From positions 1-22,735 of the forward strand of contig CAKQDG010000030.1 of NCBI GenBank assembly GCA_934219025.1: 22,735 nt of DNA, written 5' to 3'. Made by a program: the position numbers and the translations under genes. This document shows positions 1-7,167 of the stretch, piece by piece. This DNA comes from an uncultured Prevotella sp. (GTDB lineage Bacteria > Bacteroidota > Bacteroidia > Bacteroidales > Bacteroidaceae). Numbering within the stretch: position 1 is the first letter of the stretch; every line of letters starts with the position of its first letter. The notes below the pieces were generated by a model, which was not told where the DNA came from, did no database searches, and saw only the letters and a program-made list of their open reading frames with translations.

Positions 1-775
1 CCATATTACCGAATACCATTGCCATTACAGAAACGGCAGTACCCCACTCTGCTGGGATTCCTTCCATCTTTCTGTATAGGATGGCACGCTCGTTCATCCA
101 GCTGTCGAACACAGCGCAGATTGCGCCCCAGAGCTGATCCATTGGATCTGTAGGGAAATCCTTGCCAGTTTGCTCCTTGATAGCAGCCTTGAAGAGTTCA
201 ACGAGTTGTTTCAGCTCGTCTACATTCATCTCATTGTCGAGAGTAATGCCGCGCTGAGCTTTAACCTTCTGTATAATAGCCTCAAACGGATCTATATCTT
301 CCTTGTTAACCGGTTTCATGCCGAGAACTACGTCGCCGTACATCTGTACGAAACGGCGATAGCTGTCATACGCGAAACGCTCGTTGCCGGTTTTCTTTGC
401 CAAGCCCTTAACAACCTCATCGTTAAGACCAAGGTTAAGGATTGTGTCCATCATACCAGGCATTGAAGCACGTGCACCAGAACGTACACTAACAAGAAGC
501 GGATTTTCAACATCACCGAACTTGCTGTTCATCAAGTTTTCGATATGATGCACAGAAGCCACAACGTCGTCTTTCAGCAAATTTACGACGTCTTCTTTTC
601 CTTTTTCAAAATATTCGTTACATACATCTGTTGTGATAGTGAATCCTGGAGGAACCGGAACTCCGATAAGGTTCATCTCTGCCAAGTTGGCACCCTTACC
701 GCCGAGCAGGTTTCTCATGTCGGCCTTACCTTCAGCTTTACCGTTTCCAAAGGTATAAACTCTTTTTTCGCTCAT
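1..775 (-). CDS. ppdK: Pyruvate, phosphate dikinase, N-terminal part (cut by window edge)
   Basis: The reverse strand from the ATG at 773-775 is open to the left edge, giving about 258 residues of the ~900-residue enzyme. The protein begins [10 protein letters not shown], followed by the PPDK_N signatures [34 protein letters not shown] and [20 protein letters not shown], which belong to the nucleotide-binding domain. PPDK interconverts pyruvate, ATP and phosphate with PEP, AMP and pyrophosphate in the cytosol and is common in anaerobic Bacteroidales. The phosphohistidine and PEP/pyruvate domains lie outside the window. The start is well defined: a Bacteroidetes promoter lies just upstream and the next in-frame Met is at residue 20, inside conserved sequence. 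No lesion is seen in this part. Confidence 0.95.
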   Translation of the reverse strand, partial: MSEKRVYTFGNGKAEGKADMRNLLGGKGANLAEMNLIGVPVPPGFTITTDVCNEYFEKGKEDVVNLLKDDVVASVHHIENLMNSKFGDVENPLLVSVRSGARASMPGMMDTILNLGLNDEVVKGLAKKTGNERFAYDSYRRFVQMYGDVVLGMKPVNKEDIDPFEAIIQKVKAQRGITLDNEMNVDELKQLVELFKAAIKEQTGKDFPTDPMDQLWGAICAVFDSWMNERAILYRKMEGIPAEWGTAVSVMAMVFGNM

Positions 776-819
776 AGTTTAATAAATATTACGTGTATTT
801 AGTTAGATTTTTCCTTTTG

Positions 820-850
820 CAAATATAATAAAACTAGTGTAAAGACACAA
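820..850 (-). promoter_or_regulatory. Promoter of ppdK (-7 TATATTTG, -33 TTG)
   Basis: Read on the minus strand, TATATTTG (820-827) matches the Bacteroidetes -7 consensus TAnnTTTG, and TTG (848-850) lies 20 bp upstream, the usual -33 spacing. Transcription would start near 814, leaving a leader of roughly 40 nt before the ppdK ATG. Confidence 0.6.
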
Positions 851-932
851 TATTTTAAATCAAATCTTGATTTATATCTACTAAATTATTTGGTTACACC
901 CATAATTTGACAAGTCCACTATACAATATTGC

Positions 933-2429
933 TTACCTACCGAATTTTTGCCCGATTTTTTTCTTCAATGCCGACATCAGATGCGTTTTTCTGTGCAAGA
1001 CAAAAAGTGAGGCAATAATGGTCAATACGGCCAAGAGGATGCCAACAATCCAATAAGCCGCTCCATGCAGCAGTACAGAAGCGGAATAAGAAGCTATTCC
1101 AAGTGGCAACATAACCAAAGACAACCTGACAACTCCGCGCGACAGTTTGAACCCATATTTATAATAGGTGTAAATGGTGAGCATAGTAAAGTCAAACACA
1201 GCCGTCAAGACGAGTGCATAGCCGGCTCCGAGCAGTCCGTGCGACTTAAACATCAGGCAGACAAGAAAATATTCAACGACTGCATACATACCTTCAAGGA
1301 AAAGAAATGAGCGAGAATCGCTCTTTGCCAGGGCTATATACGACATGGGCAACCGCAAGGCACGCAAATACATCGCAATGACAATCACTTGCGACATGGA
1401 AATGACGGCAATAAACTTATGACTGAAAAGCAACGGAACAATAACTGGCAAAAATGTGATAAATGCCGTGAGCATAGGCGATATGAGAATCAGCGAAACT
1501 TCGATTTGCTTATTCACCACATCGTTCTGCATCATTATGTTGCCTGGAGCCACTGCCGAGAGTCGCGGGAAAAAATCGGTCTCCATAGCCGAAAACACCA
1601 GTCCGCCATACACCATAGTGAGCATATAGCCGGCATTATACAGTCCTACGGCATCAAGCGACCCATTTTGATTGAGAAACTGACGTATCAGAAAATCTGC
1701 ACCCGTGCCAAACACTCCCGCAAGGACAAAGGCGATACCGAGACGCAGAATCTTACTGCCTTTTTTCAAAAATCCCATTCTCATGGAAACACGCCACGGA
1801 AAGCGCTTGCATGAATAATGCAGACTGAAAGCGAACTGAGACGTGGTGAGAAACAGGAAGGAGGGTATTATTCCTCTTGTGCCATAAAAATAGAAGAGTG
1901 GAATTGATATTATCAGCGCTGCAACCACATTCACTATCGAAATCTGGGCAATGGAGCGCAACATTCGCGCTCCTTTCATTATGGATAGCTCCCCTGTCAT
2001 CATTGTTGTCATGCCGACAACCGGCGCAAGGGCTACGAAACTCCATTTGTGGCAACTGTCGCCGAAGACAAGCTGGCTAAGCACATGGCTGAACAGCACA
2101 CACAGCAGAATCCCGGCAAATGCCAATGCCAGACACAGGGAGCGCACGAGCTTCACCCTGTCGGCAAGCTGTGAAGAATCGGGAGCGGCATCGTATGCCT
2201 CCGACACGTTTTTCACTCCACTCATCGACATTCCCATGGAGGTTGCAGTGGACAGAAGCGTTACGACAGAATTGTATAACGACACCAAGCCCATGCCCGC
2301 CGGTCCGAGAATGATGGCCACGAGCTTGTTGCGCACCAATCCTATCAGTACGTTAAGTCCCTGAACACCGCCAAAAAGACCTGCGTATTTCAGTGTATGT
2401 CTATAGCTGTTGGAGTTGTTATTTTTCAT
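933..2429 (-). CDS. Polysaccharide flippase (Wzx/O-antigen translocase-like, MATE/PST superfamily)
   Basis: The 498-residue protein is hydrophobic throughout with about 12-14 predicted membrane spans. It opens with a short charged N-terminus followed by LKYAGLFGGVQGLNVLIGLVRNKLVAIILGP, an arrangement typical of the PST/Wzx family that flips undecaprenyl-linked glycan units across the inner membrane. Family-like features are the first-helix segment with VRNKLVA, a central GxGxDFLIRQFL helix and the paired C-terminal helices. The length is normal for Wzx. The glycosyltransferase gene at 2737 diverges from it, supporting a role in surface glycan assembly, but no complete glycan locus is present, so the substrate is unknown. 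A perfect 14-bp palindrome lies directly upstream of the start codon. The polysaccharide flippase call is secure; the specific type (O-antigen, capsule, teichuronic-like) is not. Confidence 0.88.
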   Translation of the reverse strand: MKNNNSNSYRHTLKYAGLFGGVQGLNVLIGLVRNKLVAIILGPAGMGLVSLYNSVVTLLSTATSMGMSMSGVKNVSEAYDAAPDSSQLADRVKLVRSLCLALAFAGILLCVLFSHVLSQLVFGDSCHKWSFVALAPVVGMTTMMTGELSIMKGARMLRSIAQISIVNVVAALIISIPLFYFYGTRGIIPSFLFLTTSQFAFSLHYSCKRFPWRVSMRMGFLKKGSKILRLGIAFVLAGVFGTGADFLIRQFLNQNGSLDAVGLYNAGYMLTMVYGGLVFSAMETDFFPRLSAVAPGNIMMQNDVVNKQIEVSLILISPMLTAFITFLPVIVPLLFSHKFIAVISMSQVIVIAMYLRALRLPMSYIALAKSDSRSFLFLEGMYAVVEYFLVCLMFKSHGLLGAGYALVLTAVFDFTMLTIYTYYKYGFKLSRGVVRLSLVMLPLGIASYSASVLLHGAAYWIVGILLAVLTIIASLFVLHRKTHLMSALKKKIGQKFGR

Positions 2430-2430
2430 A

Positions 2431-2444
2431 TTTCATATATGAAA
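2431..2444. repeat. 14-bp perfect palindrome at the flippase 5' end
   Basis: TTTCATATATGAAA sits one base upstream of the flippase start codon (2427-2429). It could be an operator or only a small hairpin in the leader. There is no direct evidence of function. Confidence 0.35.
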
Positions 2445-2571
2445 CGCTGTTTCTTTATTTTTATTGCATAAGCATTACAGTTTTATTGCCACTGTTCCAT
2501 TTTTCTTCAAATATTGAGTCGCTATGCAATCTGAAACATTAAAATTTGTATAAAAGATTTTCTTGATTTGG

Positions 2572-2634
2572 AGCAAAGCAATGCTTTTCGGGGAGCAAAG
2601 CATTGCTTCTCTCCCAAAGAAGCATTGCTTTGCT
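2572..2634. repeat. Triple AGCAAAGCAATGCTT repeat (one copy inverted)
   Basis: AGCAAAGCAATGCTT occurs at 2572-2586, a one-base variant at 2594-2608, and an exact inverted copy at 2620-2634. Copies two and three form a hairpin with an 11-nt loop. Copy one can form an alternative hairpin with copy three. The unit lies in the 307-bp gap between the divergent flippase and glycosyltransferase genes. Apart from this repeat, the gap holds the palindrome at 2431-2444 and the glycosyltransferase promoter. Confidence 0.6.
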
Positions 2635-2702
2635 AAACAAGGAGACTTTTGGCTAAAGATTTTTTAAGATTTGCCGACAGGAAATTTTGACCAGTTTCTT
2701 AA

Positions 2703-2732
2703 TTGATTAATCAAGATTTTTGCGTATTTTTG
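2703..2732 (+). promoter_or_regulatory. Promoter of the glycosyltransferase gene (-33 TTG, -7 TATTTTTG)
   Basis: TTG (2703-2705) and TATTTTTG (2725-2732) are 19 bp apart and fit the Bacteroidetes consensus. The -7 box ends only 4 bp before the ATG at 2737, so transcription would start at or next to the start codon, giving a very short leader or none. Confidence 0.55.
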
Positions 2733-2736
2733 CAAC

Positions 2737-3696
2737 ATGCAAAATTTTAATACAACTGACACCCCGCTCGTCAGCTTTATAATCACGTGCAAGGACTTAC
2801 CCTCGGAACTGGTTGCAGAATGTGTAAACAGCATTCTGCAGTTGTCTTTGCGAACAGACGAGCGGGAAATAATTCTGGTGGATGCGGCATCGGGAAAATG
2901 CATGCTGAACGAAATTGCAGACATTTCAAACCACATTATATATATAAGGTTGAACAACGGCAGCATTGAAAATGCGCGCAATGCGGGGCTACGCTTTGCA
3001 CAGGGCAGGTATATACAGTTTATCGACGGCGAAGACAAACTTTTCACCGAGGCTTACGAGCATTGCATTGACATTGCGAGATACAACAGCCCGGACATTG
3101 TGATTTTCAATTCTGACGCATCAGAGACGGGGCAAAACGACTATAGCGGAGAAAAGCCAACCGAAGGCTCTGAATACATGAAACACAACAATCTGACAGC
3201 AAGTCCATGGGGGTATATATTTGCAAAAAAACTGCTCATAAACCTGAAATTTGAAACAGACACATTTGATGCCGACGAGGAATTTACCACGCTGCTGTTT
3301 CTGCGTGCTGAGAAAATCTACAGTTCGTCGGCCGTGGCTTATTTCGACCGCAACAAGAAAAAAGAAAAAGTGGAACGCTCCGACAAGAGGTGTATAATAA
3401 AGAGGCTCGACGACGCTTTTGCCATTATCTGCCGCCTACAGCAACTTGCCGACACGATGCCGCCAACCGACAAGGCTGCACTGCAGCGCCGATGTGCACA
3501 GCTCACGATGAATTACATCATAAATACAATCAGATGGACAAGGTCGGCAAAACAACTGTCTGAACGGATTGAAAAGCTCAAGGAAGCTGGACTCTTTCCA
3601 CTGCCCGACCGCAATTACTCTAAGAAATACATCCTGTTCAACAAGCTAAGCCGCAGCTCTATAATGATGAAAATAATCTGCAAGATGCTCGGATAA
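2737..3696 (+). CDS. Family 2 glycosyltransferase
   Basis: This 319-residue protein has a GT-A fold at its N-terminus: LVSFIITCKD (residues 11-20) is the first strand of the GT2 nucleotide-sugar-binding domain, ILVDAASG (46-53) holds the first conserved Asp (D49), GSIENARNAGLRFAQGRYIQF precedes the metal/nucleotide-binding IDGED (96-100, in place of the classical DxD), and the acceptor region continues to about residue 210. The last ~100 residues are basic and helical with no recognised domain. It should transfer a sugar from an activated nucleotide donor in the cytosol during glycan synthesis. The divergent Wzx-like gene upstream suggests a shared pathway. Donor and acceptor cannot be deduced. 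The ATG at 2737 is chosen because the GT2 motif starts 10 residues later and the next Met is inside the domain. Confidence 0.85.
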   Translation: MQNFNTTDTPLVSFIITCKDLPSELVAECVNSILQLSLRTDEREIILVDAASGKCMLNEIADISNHIIYIRLNNGSIENARNAGLRFAQGRYIQFIDGEDKLFTEAYEHCIDIARYNSPDIVIFNSDASETGQNDYSGEKPTEGSEYMKHNNLTASPWGYIFAKKLLINLKFETDTFDADEEFTTLLFLRAEKIYSSSAVAYFDRNKKKEKVERSDKRCIIKRLDDAFAIICRLQQLADTMPPTDKAALQRRCAQLTMNYIINTIRWTRSAKQLSERIEKLKEAGLFPLPDRNYSKKYILFNKLSRSSIMMKIICKMLG

Positions 3697-3742
3697 CAAA
3701 TCTTTGTCCGGGCATCCTGCAAAAAGATGACATGACTGCAAA

Positions 3743-4387
3743 TCAGAAGTCAAGCAGTTGTGAAGGGGTATCAATAAAAGTTGTGGCGCCTATGGAACTG
3801 AGAAATTCCCTGTCGCGAAATCCCCATAGCACACTAACACACGGAATACCCACATTCTTGGCTGTATTGAAATCCACATCGCTGTCGCCAATATAAACAG
3901 CTCCCTCTTTTCCTGCTCCGAGCAGTCGCAAAGCCTCAATCACAGTGTCGGGAGCCGGTTTCTTGCGTATATTCTCCCTTTCACCTATAGCAATCTCCAC
4001 ATACTGCCCGAAGAAATGCTTCACCAATTCCCTGGTAGCATCATAAAACTTGTTGCTTACAACTGCTATTTTCTTGCCTCTCGCCTTCAGTTCTCTCAGC
4101 AAGTCCATTATTCCCGGATACGGTTTCGTCGTGTCAAGCCCATGTTCAAGATAATGCTTGCGGAATATTGCATAAGCTTCATCGAAATGCGGATTTCTAT
4201 CGCCGTTTTCCATAGCCCGCTCCATTAGTTTTCTCACTCCGTTGCCTACAAAACGGCGCACGTCATCAACGGAATGTTCCGGCAGTCCCACGCTTCGCAA
4301 TGCATAGTTAGTACTTGCCGCCAAATCGTCAAGCGTATTCAGCAGCGTGCCGTCCAAATCAAAGATGTAAGTGTCATATTCTTTCAT
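3743..4387 (-). CDS. HAD-superfamily phosphatase (phosphoglycolate phosphatase-like)
   Basis: All four HAD motifs are present in this 214-residue protein: motif I FDLDGTLLNT with nucleophile D10 and acid/base D12, motif II VVSNK with S111, motif III KKPAP with a lysine at about 142-143, and motif IV GDSDVD (D168, D172). The helical cap between motifs I and II, with FVGNGVRKLMERA, is of the Gph/PGP subfamily type. Members dephosphorylate 2-phosphoglycolate or other small phosphorylated metabolites in the cytosol with Mg2+. The gene converges on the glycosyltransferase gene with 46 bp between stops and no strong terminator. TACTTTTG (4410-4417 on the minus strand) may be its -7 box, but no suitable -33 sequence is visible. 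Substrate specificity in this subfamily is hard to predict, so the Gph name is tentative. Confidence 0.88.
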   Translation of the reverse strand: MKEYDTYIFDLDGTLLNTLDDLAASTNYALRSVGLPEHSVDDVRRFVGNGVRKLMERAMENGDRNPHFDEAYAIFRKHYLEHGLDTTKPYPGIMDLLRELKARGKKIAVVSNKFYDATRELVKHFFGQYVEIAIGERENIRKKPAPDTVIEALRLLGAGKEGAVYIGDSDVDFNTAKNVGIPCVSVLWGFRDREFLSSIGATTFIDTPSQLLDF

Positions 4388-4456
4388 ACCTACTTGAATT
4401 TTAGCCGTGCAAAAGTAAGAAAATGAATTTAAAATACGCCATAAAGCAAAATTTAT

Positions 4457-4487
4457 TTGCTGAAAGAATTCAATTGTTGTAACTTTG
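4457..4487 (+). promoter_or_regulatory. Promoter of the rRNA methyltransferase gene (-33 TTG, -7 TAACTTTG)
   Basis: TTG (4457-4459, within TTTG) and TAACTTTG (4480-4487) are separated by 20 bp, an excellent match to the Bacteroidetes promoter. The leader would be about 70 nt, with no Shine-Dalgarno sequence before the ATG at 4566. Confidence 0.65.
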
Positions 4488-4565
4488 CAAAGTTATTGGC
4501 TATCCTTGGAATTAAACATAACCATAGCACAAGATTTTTTGAAACAAGCATTATGAATTAATAAT

Positions 4566-5984
4566 ATGGCAAGAAAAAAGAAACCATTACCAATACTGGA
4601 GAATGTAACGATAACGGACTGCGCTGCTGAGGGCAAAGCCCTGGCAAGAGTGAACGACATGGTCGTGTTTGTTCCGTTCTGCGTTCCCGGCGATGTTGTA
4701 GACCTGCAAGTAAGGAAAAAAAAACACAGCTATTGCGAAGCCGAAGTGATACGCTTCATAAAGAAAAGCGATGTTAGAGAAGAGGCATTCTGCCAGCACT
4801 TCGGCATCTGCGGAGGATGCAAATGGCAGATTCTGCCATACGATAAGCAGCTGGAGATGAAGCAACAGCAAGTGTTTCAGCAACTCACACGGATTGGAAA
4901 GGTTGAGCTCCCTGAGTTCTTGCCCATTCTCGGTTCTGTAAAAACCCGCGAATACCGCAACAAGCTCGAATTTGGCTGTTCCAACAAGCGGTGGATGACG
5001 AGAGAGGAAATTGCCACCGGTGAGCCTGCAGGAGAGATGCGTGCCATAGGATTCCACATCACTGGAGCCTTCGACAAAATTCTGCCTATCGAGAAATGTC
5101 ATCTTATGGACAACCTGCAAAACGAGATTCGCAATTCAATCCGCGACTATGCCATCGGCAACAACATGACGTTTTTCGACCTGCGGCAGCAAGTGGGACT
5201 TCTGCGCGACGTGATGATAAGAAATTCAAACACAGGCGAATGGATGGTTCTCGTGCAATTTCATTATGACATTGAGGGAGACGAAGAGCGGGCAATGGGA
5301 CTCATGCAGCATCTTGCCGACACCTTTCCGCAAATCACATCGCTATTGTATGTAAACAACCAAAAATGCAACGACACCTTTGGCGACCTGGACATCAGCG
5401 TGTTTAAGGGCAACGACCATATTTTTGAAACAATGGAGGGACTGAAATTCAAAGTCGGTCCAAAGAGTTTCTACCAGACAAATACTGATCAGGCATACCA
5501 CCTTTACTCCGTGGCGCGCAACTTTGCCAATCTGTCGGGCAGCGAAGTGGTGTACGACCTATACACCGGAACTGGAACCATCGCCAATTTCGTGGCAAAA
5601 AAGGCGGCAAAGGTTGTGGGCATAGAATATGTGCCCGAGGCTATCGAGGATGCAAAGGTAAACTCCGAAATCAACGGCATCGACAACACATTGTTTTATG
5701 CCGGCGATATGAAAGATATCCTGAACGACGAGTTCATCGCCGAACACGGCAGACCCGATGTAATCATAACCGACCCGCCACGTGCCGGCATGCATCCGGA
5801 TGTGGTAGACACCATTCTGCGTGCAGAGCCAAAGCGGATTGTATATGTAAGTTGCAATCCGGCAACACAGGCTCGCGACTTGCAGTTGCTCGACGCAAAA
5901 TACAGAGTTACCGCCGTGCAGCCTGTAGACATGTTCCCGCATACTCCACACGTGGAGAATGTTGTGGCACTGGAGAGGAAGTAA
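4566..5984 (+). CDS. rlmD: 23S rRNA (uracil-5)-methyltransferase, RlmD/RumA type
   Basis: The 472-residue protein has the standard layout of the TrmA/RumA family. A TRAM RNA-binding domain (residues ~8-65) is followed by iron-sulphur-cluster cysteines C76, C82 and C85 in FCQHFGICGGC and a fourth, C178, in EKCHL. A SAM-dependent methyltransferase domain follows, with VYDLYTGTGTIANFVA for SAM binding, the motif DPPRAGMH (D403), the catalytic nucleophile C430 in YVSCNP, and a C-terminal HVENVVALERK carrying the general base Glu. The enzyme makes 5-methyluridine in 23S rRNA in the cytosol. RlmC, RlmD or a dual RlmCD specificity cannot be separated by sequence alone. It has its own promoter and ends at a strong hairpin shared with the convergent endonuclease gene. 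Confidence 0.93.
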   Translation: MARKKKPLPILENVTITDCAAEGKALARVNDMVVFVPFCVPGDVVDLQVRKKKHSYCEAEVIRFIKKSDVREEAFCQHFGICGGCKWQILPYDKQLEMKQQQVFQQLTRIGKVELPEFLPILGSVKTREYRNKLEFGCSNKRWMTREEIATGEPAGEMRAIGFHITGAFDKILPIEKCHLMDNLQNEIRNSIRDYAIGNNMTFFDLRQQVGLLRDVMIRNSNTGEWMVLVQFHYDIEGDEERAMGLMQHLADTFPQITSLLYVNNQKCNDTFGDLDISVFKGNDHIFETMEGLKFKVGPKSFYQTNTDQAYHLYSVARNFANLSGSEVVYDLYTGTGTIANFVAKKAAKVVGIEYVPEAIEDAKVNSEINGIDNTLFYAGDMKDILNDEFIAEHGRPDVIITDPPRAGMHPDVVDTILRAEPKRIVYVSCNPATQARDLQLLDAKYRVTAVQPVDMFPHTPHVENVVALERK

Positions 5985-5997
5985 CCTGTCAAAACTA

Positions 5998-6039
5998 ATT
6001 AGGGGCATACATTAACAATTTGTTATGTATGCCCCTAAT
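5998..6039. terminator. Bidirectional hairpin terminator between rlmD and the endonuclease gene
   Basis: Arms 5998-6017 and 6021-6039 pair over 19 bp with a single bulged T (ATTAGGGGCATACAT...ATGTATGCCCCTAAT) and a 3-nt loop, followed by T-rich sequence. It lies between two convergent stop codons (5984 and 6047). Confidence 0.85.
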
Positions 6040-6046
6040 ATTCTAT

Positions 6047-6871
6047 TTACTTTATATATTTCATAAATGGTGTTATATATTGCTCGCGCATATACCGGCA
6101 CCTATGTTCTGCACTATCCACAAAGACCTTAAGATAATGATGCACCCATTCTTCCTTTGTACCATGCCAAGACTGATCAAGGTCACATACATGGAACTGA
6201 ACTTGCAATCCTGCAGCCCAATTTATATATAAAGTTTCAGGATTAGCCTTAAACAAATCACCATGATGCGCATTGACACATTTCAGATTCTCACCATCTT
6301 CAATCCAGTCTACTTCTACATAGTCAATATTTATGTTTTCAAACTCATCATTATCTATCATGTTTGCACACATCTTTGCTAACTTATATGCAGAAATAAT
6401 ATTAGGAGCCATGGCTTGTTTGCCAATATTCCGAGTTTTTACATCAATGAGGTCATAGAATTTGCCATTAACATATAATATATCCGCAGTATCATTCTGT
6501 TTCTCTTCAAATATATTACTCGGACTCCATCTTCTTGTTGCTGAATCTCCACGACTAAGAAGGAAAAGAGCTGTGGGAGAATCGAAAAGCGCATATTTTT
6601 GTTCAACGGTTATGTGTGTAGGATTTTTCAAATACATATCATTCAGATATTCATATTGTTTGAAAATATCCTTTGGGTATTTTTTCTTCAATAAATGATA
6701 TACAAGCTTTTCAAACGGCTCACCAGCAGCATAACCTGATAATGTACCGTTAGAACTTTTATTCGGTCTTTCAACTTTTTGGTTCACCATTTGGGACAAG
6801 ATTTCTATGAAACTAATTTTGGGGGTTCTTCCGGAATATGGAGTGATATCTTTCTCTCCCACAGATTGCAC
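6047..6871 (-). CDS. Type II restriction endonuclease, HincII family (PF09226-like), atypical N-terminus, no adjacent methyltransferase
   Basis: From residue 19 onward this 274-residue ORF aligns along its length with HincII (258 residues, cuts GTYRAC). Matching blocks include GTLSG.AAGEPFEKLVY, FKQYEYLND, FEEKQNDTADIL, DVKTRN, APNIISAYKLA and LYINWAA. The PD-(D/E)xK catalytic triad is intact: D130, D143 and K145 keep exactly the spacing of HincII Asp114, Asp127 and Lys129. HincII Gln138, which intercalates into the bent DNA, corresponds to Met154. The residue matching HincII Met1 is Ile19 (codon ATT at 6815-6817). The ATG at 6871 and about 16 following codons lie inside a repeat-element arm, and M28 is the next ATG. 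No DNA methyltransferase flanks it, contrary to normal R-M layout. The family call is based on recalled HincII sequence and is strong; whether the gene is expressed and active is open. Confidence 0.9.
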   Translation of the reverse strand: MQSVGEKDITPYSGRTPKISFIEILSQMVNQKVERPNKSSNGTLSGYAAGEPFEKLVYHLLKKKYPKDIFKQYEYLNDMYLKNPTHITVEQKYALFDSPTALFLLSRGDSATRRWSPSNIFEEKQNDTADILYVNGKFYDLIDVKTRNIGKQAMAPNIISAYKLAKMCANMIDNDEFENINIDYVEVDWIEDGENLKCVNAHHGDLFKANPETLYINWAAGLQVQFHVCDLDQSWHGTKEEWVHHYLKVFVDSAEHRCRYMREQYITPFMKYIK

Positions 6872-7121
6872 AGATTATCACAGATTGATTTTCCATGCGG
6901 ACATTCTAGCAATGCCACAGATGTAGGGTCGCCTACTTCGTGGCTTGATTTACACAGATTCTATGATAAATTCTAAATAAATCAGCTCTCATCTGTGTAA
7001 TATTGCGGCAAAGCCAGCAACACTAAATCTGTGAACATAGCCTGTATTTAGACATAAAAATCCGTGTCATCTGTGATATCTGTGGGAGATACTAATCATC
7101 ACTCCATATATCGGATGAGCC
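6824..7121. mobile_element. MITE-like imperfect inverted-repeat element with CACAGATT motifs
   Basis: The outer arms (about 6824-6893 and 7058-7121) are inverted copies of each other. Both contain ATATGGAGTGAT near the end and CTCCCACAGAT further in, with several mismatches. An inner pair continues the foldback: TTACACAGAT (6950-6959) with ATCTGTGTAA (6991-7000). CACAGAT/ATCTGTG occurs about eight times overall. The element encodes no protein, fills the gap between the endonuclease and peptidase genes, and supplies the first ~16 codons of the longest endonuclease ORF. CACAGATT-type non-coding repeats are known from Bacteroidales genomes. No target-site duplication is evident, so transposition is inferred, not shown. 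Confidence 0.6.
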
Positions 7122-7140
7122 TTTTTTTTTTGGGGGGGGG
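7122..7140. repeat. T10/G9 homopolymer tract
   Basis: Ten T followed by nine G (then AGGG) lies exactly at the outer edge of the inverted-repeat element, between the stop of the peptidase-like gene and the endonuclease gene. Such tracts are slippage-prone and also prone to sequencing error. It is in no coding frame seen here. Confidence 0.8.
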
Positions 7141-7167
7141 AGGGAAAAAAGAAATTTCCGATAAACA

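Noticed and set aside
170..802. Plus-strand open frames of 85-98 codons
   Set aside because: They lie antisense to ppdK, whose minus-strand frame encodes clear PPDK motifs across the whole interval.
856..874. AT-only 8-bp hairpin (AAATCAA/TTGATTT) between the flippase stop and the ppdK promoter
   Set aside because: Too weak in pairing energy to call a terminator; composition alone can explain it.
6858..7090. CRISPR array suggested by repeated CACAGAT/ATCTGTG
   Set aside because: Units are only 7-8 bp, on both strands, with irregular spacing and no conserved longer repeat; no cas genes are present.
6872..7167. Remnant of a DNA methyltransferase beside the endonuclease gene
   Set aside because: No methyltransferase motif (such as DPPY/NPPY or FxGxG) appears in any frame read; the interval is explained by the inverted-repeat element and the homopolymer tract.
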